Below are positions 32,522 through 40,957 of a stretch of 64,000 bases of DNA, one piece after another (within the stretch, counting starts at the first letter, position 1; each line of letters starts with the position of its first letter). Where the stretch lies: positions 1-64,000 of the forward strand of contig NZ_BMEO01000007.1 in NCBI RefSeq assembly GCF_014636635.1, given 5' to 3'. Source of the stretch: Marinicella pacifica. Lineage in GTDB: Bacteria; Pseudomonadota; Gammaproteobacteria; Xanthomonadales; Marinicellaceae. Both the position numbers and the translations under genes were made by a program. Below the pieces are notes generated by a model. The model searched no databases. It had not been told where the DNA came from and saw only the letters and a list, made by a program, of their open reading frames with translations.

Positions 32522-32557
32522 CCTGTCAAACAGGTATCTTATGATGCCTGTTTCAGG
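32522..32557. promoter_or_regulatory. Paired CCTG/CAGG palindromes before the GlsB-type gene
   Basis: CCTGTCAAACAGG (32522-32534) and CCTGTTTCAGG (32547-32557) are two palindromic elements 25 bases apart, and the AAACAGG / CCTGTTT parts also pair with each other. They lie 24-59 bases upstream of the start codon. They may be an operator or a leader hairpin. The rest of 32558-32767 has no coding signal; it is a plain intergenic gap before the oxidoreductase stop. Confidence 0.4.
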
Positions 32558-32767
32558 TTTAATTAAAATAGCACAAATGCTTCAAATTTACCTTATTTAT
32601 TATGAAATTGCCGGCACCCAGAAAATCCCATCAATAGATATTTCTTAATAAATTCTATCGGCATAACAACTGCTCAATGTTGAAATATTCTTGTCGTCGC
32701 ACCCTTTGCGGCTGCCTTATGCGGTGCGATATGACGCCAATAACACGTTCAAATCACAGCCAATAAA

Positions 32768-33820
32768 TCAGCGTAATTTCGCGTTCAAAGCCGCCAGCAC
32801 TTCAGAGCCGGGACACAGCTCATCCTGCGTCAATGCATTCAAAGGTGTATCGACGGTATTAATTTTGCCGTGGGTATCCAGCTTGGTGTCATTGTGATAA
32901 ATCAGTCCGGTGAGGATTTTTTGCTGTTCTTTGACGGTTTCTATTTGCTGCATGGCGGCTTTGCGGTTGCTTAAATCATAATCGGCGCTACTTTTTTGTA
33001 AATGCAATTCGCTGCCATCGTGCAAGGTCACTGTGCGGGAGCTGCCGGCGGGATAATCCAGGGTAATTTCAGTCCGGTCCGGAATAAAGTCGATGGTGCC
33101 CGTGGCTTCCATATGCTCACGCACCCATTCATAGCCCTTGGTTGATTGCGGCGTGTTATTAAAGGTTACACAGGGTGAGATCACATCAATAAAAGCGAAG
33201 CCCTGATGTTGAATGGCGGCTTTGATAATCGGTATCAATTGTTTCTTGTCACCGGAAAAACAGCGAGCCACCAAACCGGCACCCAGTTGCAAGGCCATTT
33301 GGCATAAATCAATGGAATCAAACACACTGGGGACGCCTTTTTTGCTGACTGAACCTTGATCAGCGGTGGCAGAATCCTGACCTTTTGTGAGGCCATAACA
33401 ACCGTTATTCATAACGATATAAACCATGTTTAAATTACGCCGAACCACATGGGCGAATTGTCCCATACCGATGGACGCGGTGTCACCATCACCAGACACG
33501 CCTAAATACAACAGGTCTTTATTGGCCATATTGGCACCAGTGGTCACAGAAGGCATGCGGCCATGAACGGAATTAAAGCCGTGGGCTTTACCCAGGAAAT
33601 AAGTCGGGGTTTTCGATGAACAGCCGATACCGGAAATTTTAGCGATTTTATGCGGCGCTAAGTTTAAATCAAAACAGGATTTAATGATCGCGGCACTGAT
33701 GGAATCATGACCACAACCGGCACATAAGGTGGATAAAGCGCCTTCGTAGTGCTTAATCGAATAACCGGCATCATTGCGGAGGCTTTCGGGGTGTCTGAAA
33801 TTGGGACGAATATAAGTCAT
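32768..33820 (-). CDS. 2-oxoacid:acceptor oxidoreductase, beta (ThDP) subunit
   Basis: A 350-residue subunit of the 2-oxoacid:ferredoxin oxidoreductase family (KorB/PorB type). It holds the thiamine diphosphate site: CAGCGHDSI, GIGCSSKTPTYFLG, GDGDTASIGMGQF and VMNNGCYGLTKGQ. Two N-terminal cysteines (CAGC) and one further Cys (GIGC) are the usual [4Fe-4S] ligands near the active site. It would decarboxylate a 2-oxoacid to its CoA ester and reduce a low-potential acceptor. It overlaps the alpha gene by 4 bases (33817-33820). The substrate, 2-oxoglutarate or pyruvate, cannot be fixed by eye. Confidence 0.92.
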   Translation of the reverse strand: MTYIRPNFRHPESLRNDAGYSIKHYEGALSTLCAGCGHDSISAAIIKSCFDLNLAPHKIAKISGIGCSSKTPTYFLGKAHGFNSVHGRMPSVTTGANMANKDLLYLGVSGDGDTASIGMGQFAHVVRRNLNMVYIVMNNGCYGLTKGQDSATADQGSVSKKGVPSVFDSIDLCQMALQLGAGLVARCFSGDKKQLIPIIKAAIQHQGFAFIDVISPCVTFNNTPQSTKGYEWVREHMEATGTIDFIPDRTEITLDYPAGSSRTVTLHDGSELHLQKSSADYDLSNRKAAMQQIETVKEQQKILTGLIYHNDTKLDTHGKINTVDTPLNALTQDELCPGSEVLAALNAKLR

Positions 33821-35673
33821 GCCGCACCTCCGGTTGTTTGTTGATTGTCAGGGTTGTGAACAGCCAGCTGATCTAAATGACATTGAATTTCAGTGACTAA
33901 AAATTCAGCCGTAATCGGCATACCGTCCATATTCAACACCGAAATAATTGTATTCGGATCAATGGCCAATTCATTCACCAACAGGGCTTTCATTTGTGCA
34001 TCCCGGTTTTGCTCAATCAGAAAAATAATCGAATGTTGTTTAATAAATTCTGCCACTTCTTGACCAAAAGGAAAGGCCTTGATGCGCATGGCATCCATTG
34101 CTTGTGTACTGCGCAATTGATCCAAAGCCTCCCGGCTGGAATAGGCACTGGTGCCGAAATAAATCACCCCGATATCGGCGCCGTCAGATGTCACTTCCGC
34201 TGCCGGTACCAAAGTTTTTGCCGTGTCCCATTTGACCAATAAACGCTGCATGCCCCGGGCATAGACTTCGCCATCTTCGGTATAGGCGGCATACTCATCA
34301 TGGGACGAGCCACGGGTGAAAAACGCCCCTTTTTCAGGATGGGTCCCGGGAATGGTGCGGTAAGGAATACCATCACCATCGACATCTAAATAACGGCCCC
34401 AGCGTTCGCTTAAATCAGTCAATTGCTGTTCATTCAGTACTTTACCGCGGTCATACACCCGGCTGTCATCCCATTTAATCGGATCACACTGGTGGACATT
34501 CATGCCAAGATCCAGATCACTCATGAGAATAACCGGGGTTTGTAAACGGTCGGCCAGATCAAAGCCGGTGACCGTCATGTCAAAACATTCTGTGGGGTTG
34601 GCCGGAAACAGTAAAACATGCCGGGTGTCACCGTGTGAGGCATAGGCGGCGCTGATCAGGTCTGACTGCTGGGTACGGGTCGGCATACCGGTACTGGGAC
34701 CGGTGCGCTGAATATCCATCAACATCACCGGAATTTCGGCAAAATACGCCAGCCCCAGAAATTCGCTCATCAAAGACACGCCGGGACCCGAGGTGGCGGT
34801 AAAAGCCCGGGCGCCGTTCCAACTGGCACCTATGACAATGCCAATGGCGGCCAATTCATCTTCCGCCTGTAAAATGGCAAATTTGTTGCGGCCACTGGCT
34901 TTATCAACCCGGTAAGCCCGACAATAGCGCTCAAAGGCCTCAATCACGGAGGTCGATGGCGTGATCGGATACCAGCCGGCCACGGTGGCACCGGCATAGA
35001 CCGCCCCCAAGCCGGCAGCGGCGTTGCCTTCCATTAATATCTGATCACCATTTAAATCGCGGCGATGGATATTCAATCGACAAATATCAGTATGGTGTTT
35101 TTCAGCATAATCATACCCCAATTTCAGGGCTTTGATATTGGGTTCGATAAGTTTAGGCTTTTGAGCGAACAGCGATTCAATGGATTCTTCAAACACCCGA
35201 AAATCCATGTCCAGTAAATAAGCCAAAGCGCCCACATAAATAATGTTTTTAAAAATCTGCCGTTGCCGCGGATCGCTGTATTGACTGTTGGTGATGTCCG
35301 TTAAGGGCACACCGATTAAATGGATGTCTGATCTGTCATAGCTATCCGGCAGACGTTTTGATGAATCATAGAAAAAATAGCCGCCGGGTAATAATTCGAG
35401 ATAATCCTTATACATGGTCTGACCATTGACGGCCACCATAAAATCATAACCGCCGCGCCGCCCCAAATAGCCCTGCTCGCTGACCCTGACTTCAAACCAA
35501 GTGGGCAGGCCCTGAATATTCGAGGGGAAAATGTTTTTCGCCGACACCGGCACACCGAGCCGGAACACAGCCTTGCTGAATAAATTATTAGCTGACGCCG
35601 AGCCCGAACCGTTGACATTAGCAAAACGAATCACACAATCGTTGGTGGCTGACAGGGTATTTTCATTAGTCAT
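33817..35673 (-). CDS. 2-oxoacid:acceptor oxidoreductase, fused gamma-alpha subunit
   Basis: A 618-residue protein that joins the gamma domain (about 1-185, IRFANVNGSGSASANNLFSKA..) to the alpha/pyrimidine-binding domain (about 210-600, beginning GNAAAGLGAVYAGATVAGWYPITPSTS, followed by LQAEDELAAIGIVIGASWNGARAF and TRTQQSDLI). This fusion is the KorA arrangement. The ThDP-catalytic glutamate region is in place. Its last four bases overlap the FAD oxidoreductase stop at 35670-35673. With the beta subunit at 32768-33820 it should form an alpha2beta2-type enzyme. Confidence 0.92.
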   Translation of the reverse strand: MTNENTLSATNDCVIRFANVNGSGSASANNLFSKAVFRLGVPVSAKNIFPSNIQGLPTWFEVRVSEQGYLGRRGGYDFMVAVNGQTMYKDYLELLPGGYFFYDSSKRLPDSYDRSDIHLIGVPLTDITNSQYSDPRQRQIFKNIIYVGALAYLLDMDFRVFEESIESLFAQKPKLIEPNIKALKLGYDYAEKHHTDICRLNIHRRDLNGDQILMEGNAAAGLGAVYAGATVAGWYPITPSTSVIEAFERYCRAYRVDKASGRNKFAILQAEDELAAIGIVIGASWNGARAFTATSGPGVSLMSEFLGLAYFAEIPVMLMDIQRTGPSTGMPTRTQQSDLISAAYASHGDTRHVLLFPANPTECFDMTVTGFDLADRLQTPVILMSDLDLGMNVHQCDPIKWDDSRVYDRGKVLNEQQLTDLSERWGRYLDVDGDGIPYRTIPGTHPEKGAFFTRGSSHDEYAAYTEDGEVYARGMQRLLVKWDTAKTLVPAAEVTSDGADIGVIYFGTSAYSSREALDQLRSTQAMDAMRIKAFPFGQEVAEFIKQHSIIFLIEQNRDAQMKALLVNELAIDPNTIISVLNMDGMPITAEFLVTEIQCHLDQLAVHNPDNQQTTGGAA

Positions 35674-37457
35674 GGCTTGGACCTGTTGCTGGCGGCGGTG
35701 GCTGAATGCAGCAGGAATTTCTTCATGTCCCAGGCGCCGGTGGGACAGCGCTCAGCACATAAGCCGCAATGCAAACAGACATTTTCATCCTTAACCATCA
35801 CCCGTTTGGTTTTTAAGGTGTCAGAAACATATAAGGACTGGTCCAGGTTGGTGGCTTTCACTTTTATCTGCTCGCGTAAGTTATCCTCCGTGTCATTATC
35901 GATAAAATTAATACAATCCACCGGACAAATATCCTCACAGGCGTCACATTCAATACAGCGGTCGGTCTCAAACACGGTTTGTACATCGCAGTTTAAACAG
36001 CGCATGGCCTCTTCATATCCCTGGCTAAAATCAAAGCCTTTCTCGACTTCTAACTTACGATCCGCAATCGCTGTTTTCTTGTCCACCAAAGGCACAATAT
36101 TGCGCGCATCATCCGAAATATGCGCATCATAGAGCCAATCATGAAAGCCCATTTTCTGGCTCGCCAGATTAAAATCCGGTGCCGGTCGATCCCGCACATC
36201 TTCAGATTGACAGTGTTTATCAATGGAAATGGCCGCCTGATGACCATGGGCCACTGCGGTAATCACGTTCTCCGGACCCCAGGCCGCATCACCGCCAACA
36301 AAAACCTGCGATAGCGAGGTTTGAAAGGTGGTTTTATCCACCTCCGGCATATCCCAGTCATTAAATTCAATGCCAATATCACGCTCAATCCAGGGAAAGG
36401 CATTGAGTTGACCAATCGCCATCAGCACATCATCGCAAGGCATCATCACCTCTTCACCGGTCGGCACCAGTGTGCGCTGACCCTTTTCATCAAACACCGG
36501 CTCAACCACATCAAACAACATCCCCACAAGCCGACCTTGTTCGGTGATAAAAGCTTTGGGGTTGTGATTTTCATAAATCGGGATGTCTTCATGCAGGGCA
36601 TCTTCGATTTCCCAGGGCGAGGCTTTCATCTCGGATTTCGGACTTCTCACCACCACCCGGACATCTTCACCGCCGAGGCGAATGGCTGTGCGGCAACAAT
36701 CCATGGCGGTGTTACCGCCACCCAAAACCAACACCCGTTTGCCGATTTTTTTGACGTGCTCAAAAGCCACCGAAGCCAGCCAATTAATGCCGATGTGAAT
36801 ATTGGCATCACCTTCTTTACGTCCCGGCAAATCAGGTAAATCACGGCCCCGAGGCGCGCCGGTACCCACAAACACCGCATCGTAGTTTTTAGCTAAAATT
36901 TCCTTCATGCTGGTAACTTCCTGATTAAACAAGGTCACCACACCCATGTCCAGAATGTAATTCACCTCTTCATCCAGCACCGTCTCCGGTAACCGAAATG
37001 CCGGGATTTGGCTGCGCATAAAACCGCCGCCTTTACTCTGATCATCATACAAATCAATTTCATAACCCAGCGGCATCAAATCCCTGGCCACCGTTAATGA
37101 CGCCGGACCACCACCGATAAGAGCAATTTTTTTACCATTTTTTTGTTTGGGAATAGCCGGTAAACGGTCTCGGATATCAGTCTTATTGTCCGCCGCTACC
37201 CGCTTTAAACGACAAATCGCCACCGGCTCAGCCTCCACCCGGCCCCGCCGGCAAGCCGGCTCACAGGGCCGGTCACAGGTGCGACCCAGAACACCAGGAA
37301 AGACATTCGACTGCCAGTTAATCATATACGCATCATCATACCGCCCGGCCGCAATCAGACGAATGTATTCAGGCACCGGGGTGTGTGAGGGGCACGCGTA
37401 TTGACAGTCCACCACCTTGTGGAAATAGTCTGGATCGGATGTATCAGTTGGCTTCAT
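35670..37457 (-). CDS. GltD-like NAD(P)H oxidoreductase with C-terminal double [4Fe-4S] ferredoxin domain
   Basis: A 595-residue protein. Residues about 1-85 match the N-terminal Fe-S domain of GltD (CQYACPSHTPVPEYI, GRTCDRPCEPACRRG). Residues about 105-420 form a two-dinucleotide flavoprotein (GGGPASLTVARDL, VLGGGNTAMDCCRTA, VFVGGDAAWGPENVI). After CLNCDVQ come two ferredoxin motifs: CIECDACEDICPVDC and CLHCGLCAERCPTGA. Such proteins exchange electrons between NAD(P)H and ferredoxin. Encoded first in the operon, it probably is the redox partner of the 2-oxoacid oxidoreductase and may allow NAD(P)-linked turnover. Confidence 0.9.
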   Translation of the reverse strand: MKPTDTSDPDYFHKVVDCQYACPSHTPVPEYIRLIAAGRYDDAYMINWQSNVFPGVLGRTCDRPCEPACRRGRVEAEPVAICRLKRVAADNKTDIRDRLPAIPKQKNGKKIALIGGGPASLTVARDLMPLGYEIDLYDDQSKGGGFMRSQIPAFRLPETVLDEEVNYILDMGVVTLFNQEVTSMKEILAKNYDAVFVGTGAPRGRDLPDLPGRKEGDANIHIGINWLASVAFEHVKKIGKRVLVLGGGNTAMDCCRTAIRLGGEDVRVVVRSPKSEMKASPWEIEDALHEDIPIYENHNPKAFITEQGRLVGMLFDVVEPVFDEKGQRTLVPTGEEVMMPCDDVLMAIGQLNAFPWIERDIGIEFNDWDMPEVDKTTFQTSLSQVFVGGDAAWGPENVITAVAHGHQAAISIDKHCQSEDVRDRPAPDFNLASQKMGFHDWLYDAHISDDARNIVPLVDKKTAIADRKLEVEKGFDFSQGYEEAMRCLNCDVQTVFETDRCIECDACEDICPVDCINFIDNDTEDNLREQIKVKATNLDQSLYVSDTLKTKRVMVKDENVCLHCGLCAERCPTGAWDMKKFLLHSATAASNRSKP

Positions 37458-37511
37458 GGCGGTTACCTGATGGTTTTACTCAACAATTATAAACTAAAAT
37501 TATACCGCCAT
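37456..37511 (-). promoter_or_regulatory. Leader of the oxidoreductase operon with inverted repeat
   Basis: ATGGCGGT (37456-37463, containing the complement of the start codon) and ACCGCCAT (37504-37511) form an 8-bp perfect inverted repeat 40 bases apart. Two TATAAT boxes (minus strand) lie at 37486-37491 and 37499-37504. No clear -35 was seen. Confidence 0.4.
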
Positions 37512-37546
37512 TACATAAATCATCTATTCTGTTAGTGAAGACAAGA

Positions 37547-40081
37547 TTAAGTTTTGTCGGTTTTGAATGTGTCAAATTTTTCCTGCGCCATCTTCAGCCA
37601 GTCTTCATTCACCGGATCCTGTGCTTTCAGGGTCTTGAACACAATTTGTTTAATCGCTTCAACCGCTGCGTGTTGACCTTGTTCATGCCTAATGGTGGCT
37701 TTGAGCAACCAGGTTCTCAGTTCACGGCGGTGAAAAGGAATGTCATCGTGGGGAAAAATAGCCTGGGCTAATTCGATTTCCTGCAGGGCTTTTTCCGACT
37801 CGCCGATATGATACCAGGCATTGGCCAGTTCGAACCGATAGGCGGCCACGGTATCATGGTCAGTACCCAATGCCCGGGTCATCAAATCCACCACCTGCGT
37901 GAATACGTCCACAGCTTGCTGATAATCCTCATTTTTGGTCAACAAAACACCGTAATTGGCTAAAGTCATACCGTATTCATAATTAAAGTTCTGACCATTG
38001 TCCGGATTAACCGAAATGATGTGTTCAAACACGTCCAATGATTTTCTATTCCAGAATTTCGCCTGTTCTAAGTCTTGAAGGAAAAAGTAATCCACTGCCA
38101 GATTATCATAAGCACCAATTAAATCAGCGTGAAAGGGCGGTAATTGGGCTTCATATATTTCAATCACCTGATGCCTAAGTTTTATTGACTCAGGTCTTCG
38201 GTCGGTCAATGAATACACGTGCGCCAGATTGCCCATCAAATTGGCTTTTAAACCCAGCACATTATCTGGCTGTTTTTTGTCGATAATATCCAGGGCCTGG
38301 TTAAAACTGTTTTCAGCCTGGCTTAACTCACCCTTATTCAAAAAACCCATACCACGGGCGTTATGTGCATCAGCCAGATGTTGGGGATTCGTTTGCGGGT
38401 TTTGTTGAGCGATTTGAATGATTTCGTCGGTGATGGCCAGTGCCTGATCAAACTGGTTTAAGCGGATATGAATCAGAGCCATGTAATTTTTATTAAATAA
38501 AATTGTCTCCAGATTATCAGGCTGGTATTGATTCGAGGCTTTAAATAATTTCAAAGCCTGATCAAAATCCCCCTGATCCATGCGCAAGGTGGCGTACTGC
38601 GAGGCGATGGCTTGTTTATTGGCGGCACTGGCATCATTCATGTCTTTAATCTGTTCGTAAGCCGGCTGAATCAAAGATTCGGCTTTCTCCATACGACCCA
38701 GTACATGAAACACATCACCAATGGTGGCTTTCATCACATGATGTAATTCCAGCTCATCATCCAGTTCTGTGTTAATTTTTTCTGCACCCTGATTCAATAA
38801 ATCGATGGCGGTGATGTCTTCTGCTTTTTGTAAAAATGGATTGGAAACTTCAAAAATAGACACCAAAAATGAGGCCACCTGCTCGGCTTGCTGCTGCGCT
38901 TTTTCGGCTTTATGTTGGGCGATTTGAGCCTGATTTCTTTCATGACTTAAATCACTGATATACTTAAAAACAGCCACCGAAACAACCAGAACAGCCACAA
39001 CAGCCGCCAACCATTTAAGACGACGTGCCGGTTTTTGTTGTATCTTTTTCAACATGGCTAAAGCATCCACCGCGGTGGGGCGTTGTGCCGGCGAAGCGGA
39101 CTTCATGCGCTCAATTAAGTGAGTCAGATCATGGCTCAAATCGGTGGGCTTCTGGGTTTTTGCCTGGGATGAATGATCTAATAACTGTTCAGCGGTTAAG
39201 TCCTTTTTATACACCGGTGTTTGTGAAAATAATTCCTGAAACACCAAACCCAGGGTATAGATATCAGAAGCGGTGGTGACTTCATCACCGGTCGCCTGTT
39301 CCGGGGACATATAAGTCAGGGTGCCCATGATTGCTCCCTGAACAGTGGTATTGACAGCTAATTTGTCATGATTTGGACTTGTTTTGGGGCTGTTTATTTT
39401 CGATTCTAAACGTGAGATTCCAAAATCCAGTACTTTAAGCTGTCCCGAGTGGGTCAACATGATGTTCTCGGGCTTTAAATCCCGATGGATAATGTTTTGA
39501 TTGTGGGTAACTTTTAAAGCCGCTAACAAAGCCATGGCGGTGCGGATTTTCCGGGCATTTGACCAATGTTCAGTTTGTGCATCTCTGAGGGTTTGACCTT
39601 CAATCAACTCCAGCACCAATATATCACTGTCGGGATTCTCCAATAAATTATATATCCGGCATATATTGGGGTGATCCAGCTGTGACAAAATCATCGCTTC
39701 ACGGCGAAACCTTTCTTTGGCCTGCGAACTGATGCTGTGATTTCGGTGGAGTATTTTCACTGCCACACGGCGTTTTAATGTGGTGTCTTCGGCCAGGTAA
39801 ACCTGCCCCATGCCACCTTGACCGAGCGGTTGAATCAATTTAAGGTTTTGAATGGACTGACCGGATAGATCTTTTTCTGTTAAGTCATTCAAGACCGATT
39901 CTAATAACCCCCTGTCGTTGAGAAAGGCCGTTCGGGTTTTTGATGGGGTCATTAGCAATGCCACCTCATCAATCACATCTTTGGGGGCATCAGACTGTTT
40001 CAGAAATTCAAAAGCATCCTGTGTTTGCATAGACAGAATTTTCTTGAGTAGTTCGTTGACCTGGGTTTGATGGTTTGACAT
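37547..40081 (-). CDS. Transmembrane serine/threonine protein kinase with C-terminal TPR repeats
   Basis: An 844-residue protein. A short N-terminal helical region (about 1-75) precedes a Hanks-type kinase domain (about 83-345): glycine loop GQGGMGQVYLAED, Lys109 (VAVKIL), catalytic loop HRDLKPEN (Asp201), DFGIS (Asp219) and MSPEQATGDE. A single membrane helix is at about 357-378, followed by a coiled coil (EKAQQQAEQ) and an extracytoplasmic region with at least five tetratricopeptide repeats (about 430-800). The active-site residues are complete. It is monocistronic. The architecture is known from Xanthomonas-like and other gammaproteobacteria; ligand and targets are not known. Confidence 0.93.
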   Translation of the reverse strand: MSNHQTQVNELLKKILSMQTQDAFEFLKQSDAPKDVIDEVALLMTPSKTRTAFLNDRGLLESVLNDLTEKDLSGQSIQNLKLIQPLGQGGMGQVYLAEDTTLKRRVAVKILHRNHSISSQAKERFRREAMILSQLDHPNICRIYNLLENPDSDILVLELIEGQTLRDAQTEHWSNARKIRTAMALLAALKVTHNQNIIHRDLKPENIMLTHSGQLKVLDFGISRLESKINSPKTSPNHDKLAVNTTVQGAIMGTLTYMSPEQATGDEVTTASDIYTLGLVFQELFSQTPVYKKDLTAEQLLDHSSQAKTQKPTDLSHDLTHLIERMKSASPAQRPTAVDALAMLKKIQQKPARRLKWLAAVVAVLVVSVAVFKYISDLSHERNQAQIAQHKAEKAQQQAEQVASFLVSIFEVSNPFLQKAEDITAIDLLNQGAEKINTELDDELELHHVMKATIGDVFHVLGRMEKAESLIQPAYEQIKDMNDASAANKQAIASQYATLRMDQGDFDQALKLFKASNQYQPDNLETILFNKNYMALIHIRLNQFDQALAITDEIIQIAQQNPQTNPQHLADAHNARGMGFLNKGELSQAENSFNQALDIIDKKQPDNVLGLKANLMGNLAHVYSLTDRRPESIKLRHQVIEIYEAQLPPFHADLIGAYDNLAVDYFFLQDLEQAKFWNRKSLDVFEHIISVNPDNGQNFNYEYGMTLANYGVLLTKNEDYQQAVDVFTQVVDLMTRALGTDHDTVAAYRFELANAWYHIGESEKALQEIELAQAIFPHDDIPFHRRELRTWLLKATIRHEQGQHAAVEAIKQIVFKTLKAQDPVNEDWLKMAQEKFDTFKTDKT

Positions 40082-40158
40082 AAAACGGACCTCAGCTTGT
40101 AATTATTATAAATGATTTTTAGACATACCTCAGTCTTTTAGTCCAAGCAGGCCTATCC

Positions 40159-40899
40159 TCAGCAATCTGCTGACTTTGTGACCACCATAATAATCGATAA
40201 GCCAAAAGGCAGACGCCATTTAGGCAAAATTTTCGACTCTTGCTTAAAAATAAAATACAGGGATTCATTGAGGCGATTATGCGGTTTACCGGTGCCCACC
40301 GGCATCAGGTTTGGGTTAATGTTGTTCATTAGCCGCACCACCAAAGCAACCGGGAACAATAAAAAATTAAAATAGCTGCTGTATGTGACCCTAAATCCCG
40401 TGCTTTGAAGCAGGCGCTTTAAGTGCCGCATGGAATAACGACGAAAATGTTCAAGTTGTTCATCGTGATGACCATACAGCCACTGATACGCCGGTACCGT
40501 CAGAATTAACACGCCATTATCAGCCAGCAATTCATGTATTTTTATTAATGCACTTCGGTCATCTTGAACATGTTCCAAGACATCAAATAAACAAACAACA
40601 TCCACCGAACCGGGCCGAACCGTCAAACCATCGGGCAAATGCCCTTTATTGATGTCAACATCACTGCTGTGTCTTGTCGCGTGTTCTCTGGCAAAGTCAT
40701 CCATCTCAAATGCACTGACTTTACCAAATGCTTTAAGCATGGATAAGTTACCCCCGGCACCTGAACCGATTTCTACAATACGCTTGTCCCGATGAGGGAG
40801 GTATTTTGTCAGTGTCTTTTTAATGACTGCTCTGCGCCCACGATACCACCAGTGGTGTTGCTGGTTTTCAGCCAGATTTTGGTATGCAGACGCTTTCAT
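40159..40899 (-). CDS. Class I SAM-dependent methyltransferase
   Basis: A 246-residue protein with motif I VEIGSGAGGNLSML (about 43-56), motif II VSAFEMDD, motif III SVDVVCLFDVLEHVQDD and NGVLILTVPAYQWLYG, which together are the Methyltransf_11/UbiE-like core. The opening AENQQHHWWYRGRRAVI is common in methyltransferases acting on sugars or lipids. A hydrophobic patch near residues 180-200 may bind membrane. The substrate is unknown. It lies downstream of the DAHP synthase gene on the same strand, with a 58-base gap. Confidence 0.85.
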   Translation of the reverse strand: MKASAYQNLAENQQHHWWYRGRRAVIKKTLTKYLPHRDKRIVEIGSGAGGNLSMLKAFGKVSAFEMDDFAREHATRHSSDVDINKGHLPDGLTVRPGSVDVVCLFDVLEHVQDDRSALIKIHELLADNGVLILTVPAYQWLYGHHDEQLEHFRRYSMRHLKRLLQSTGFRVTYSSYFNFLLFPVALVVRLMNNINPNLMPVGTGKPHNRLNESLYFIFKQESKILPKWRLPFGLSIIMVVTKSADC

Positions 40900-40957
40900 A
40901 AAAATAATGCATTAAGACCCATGACACGCCCTGCGTTTACCCATCAAAACAAAATAA

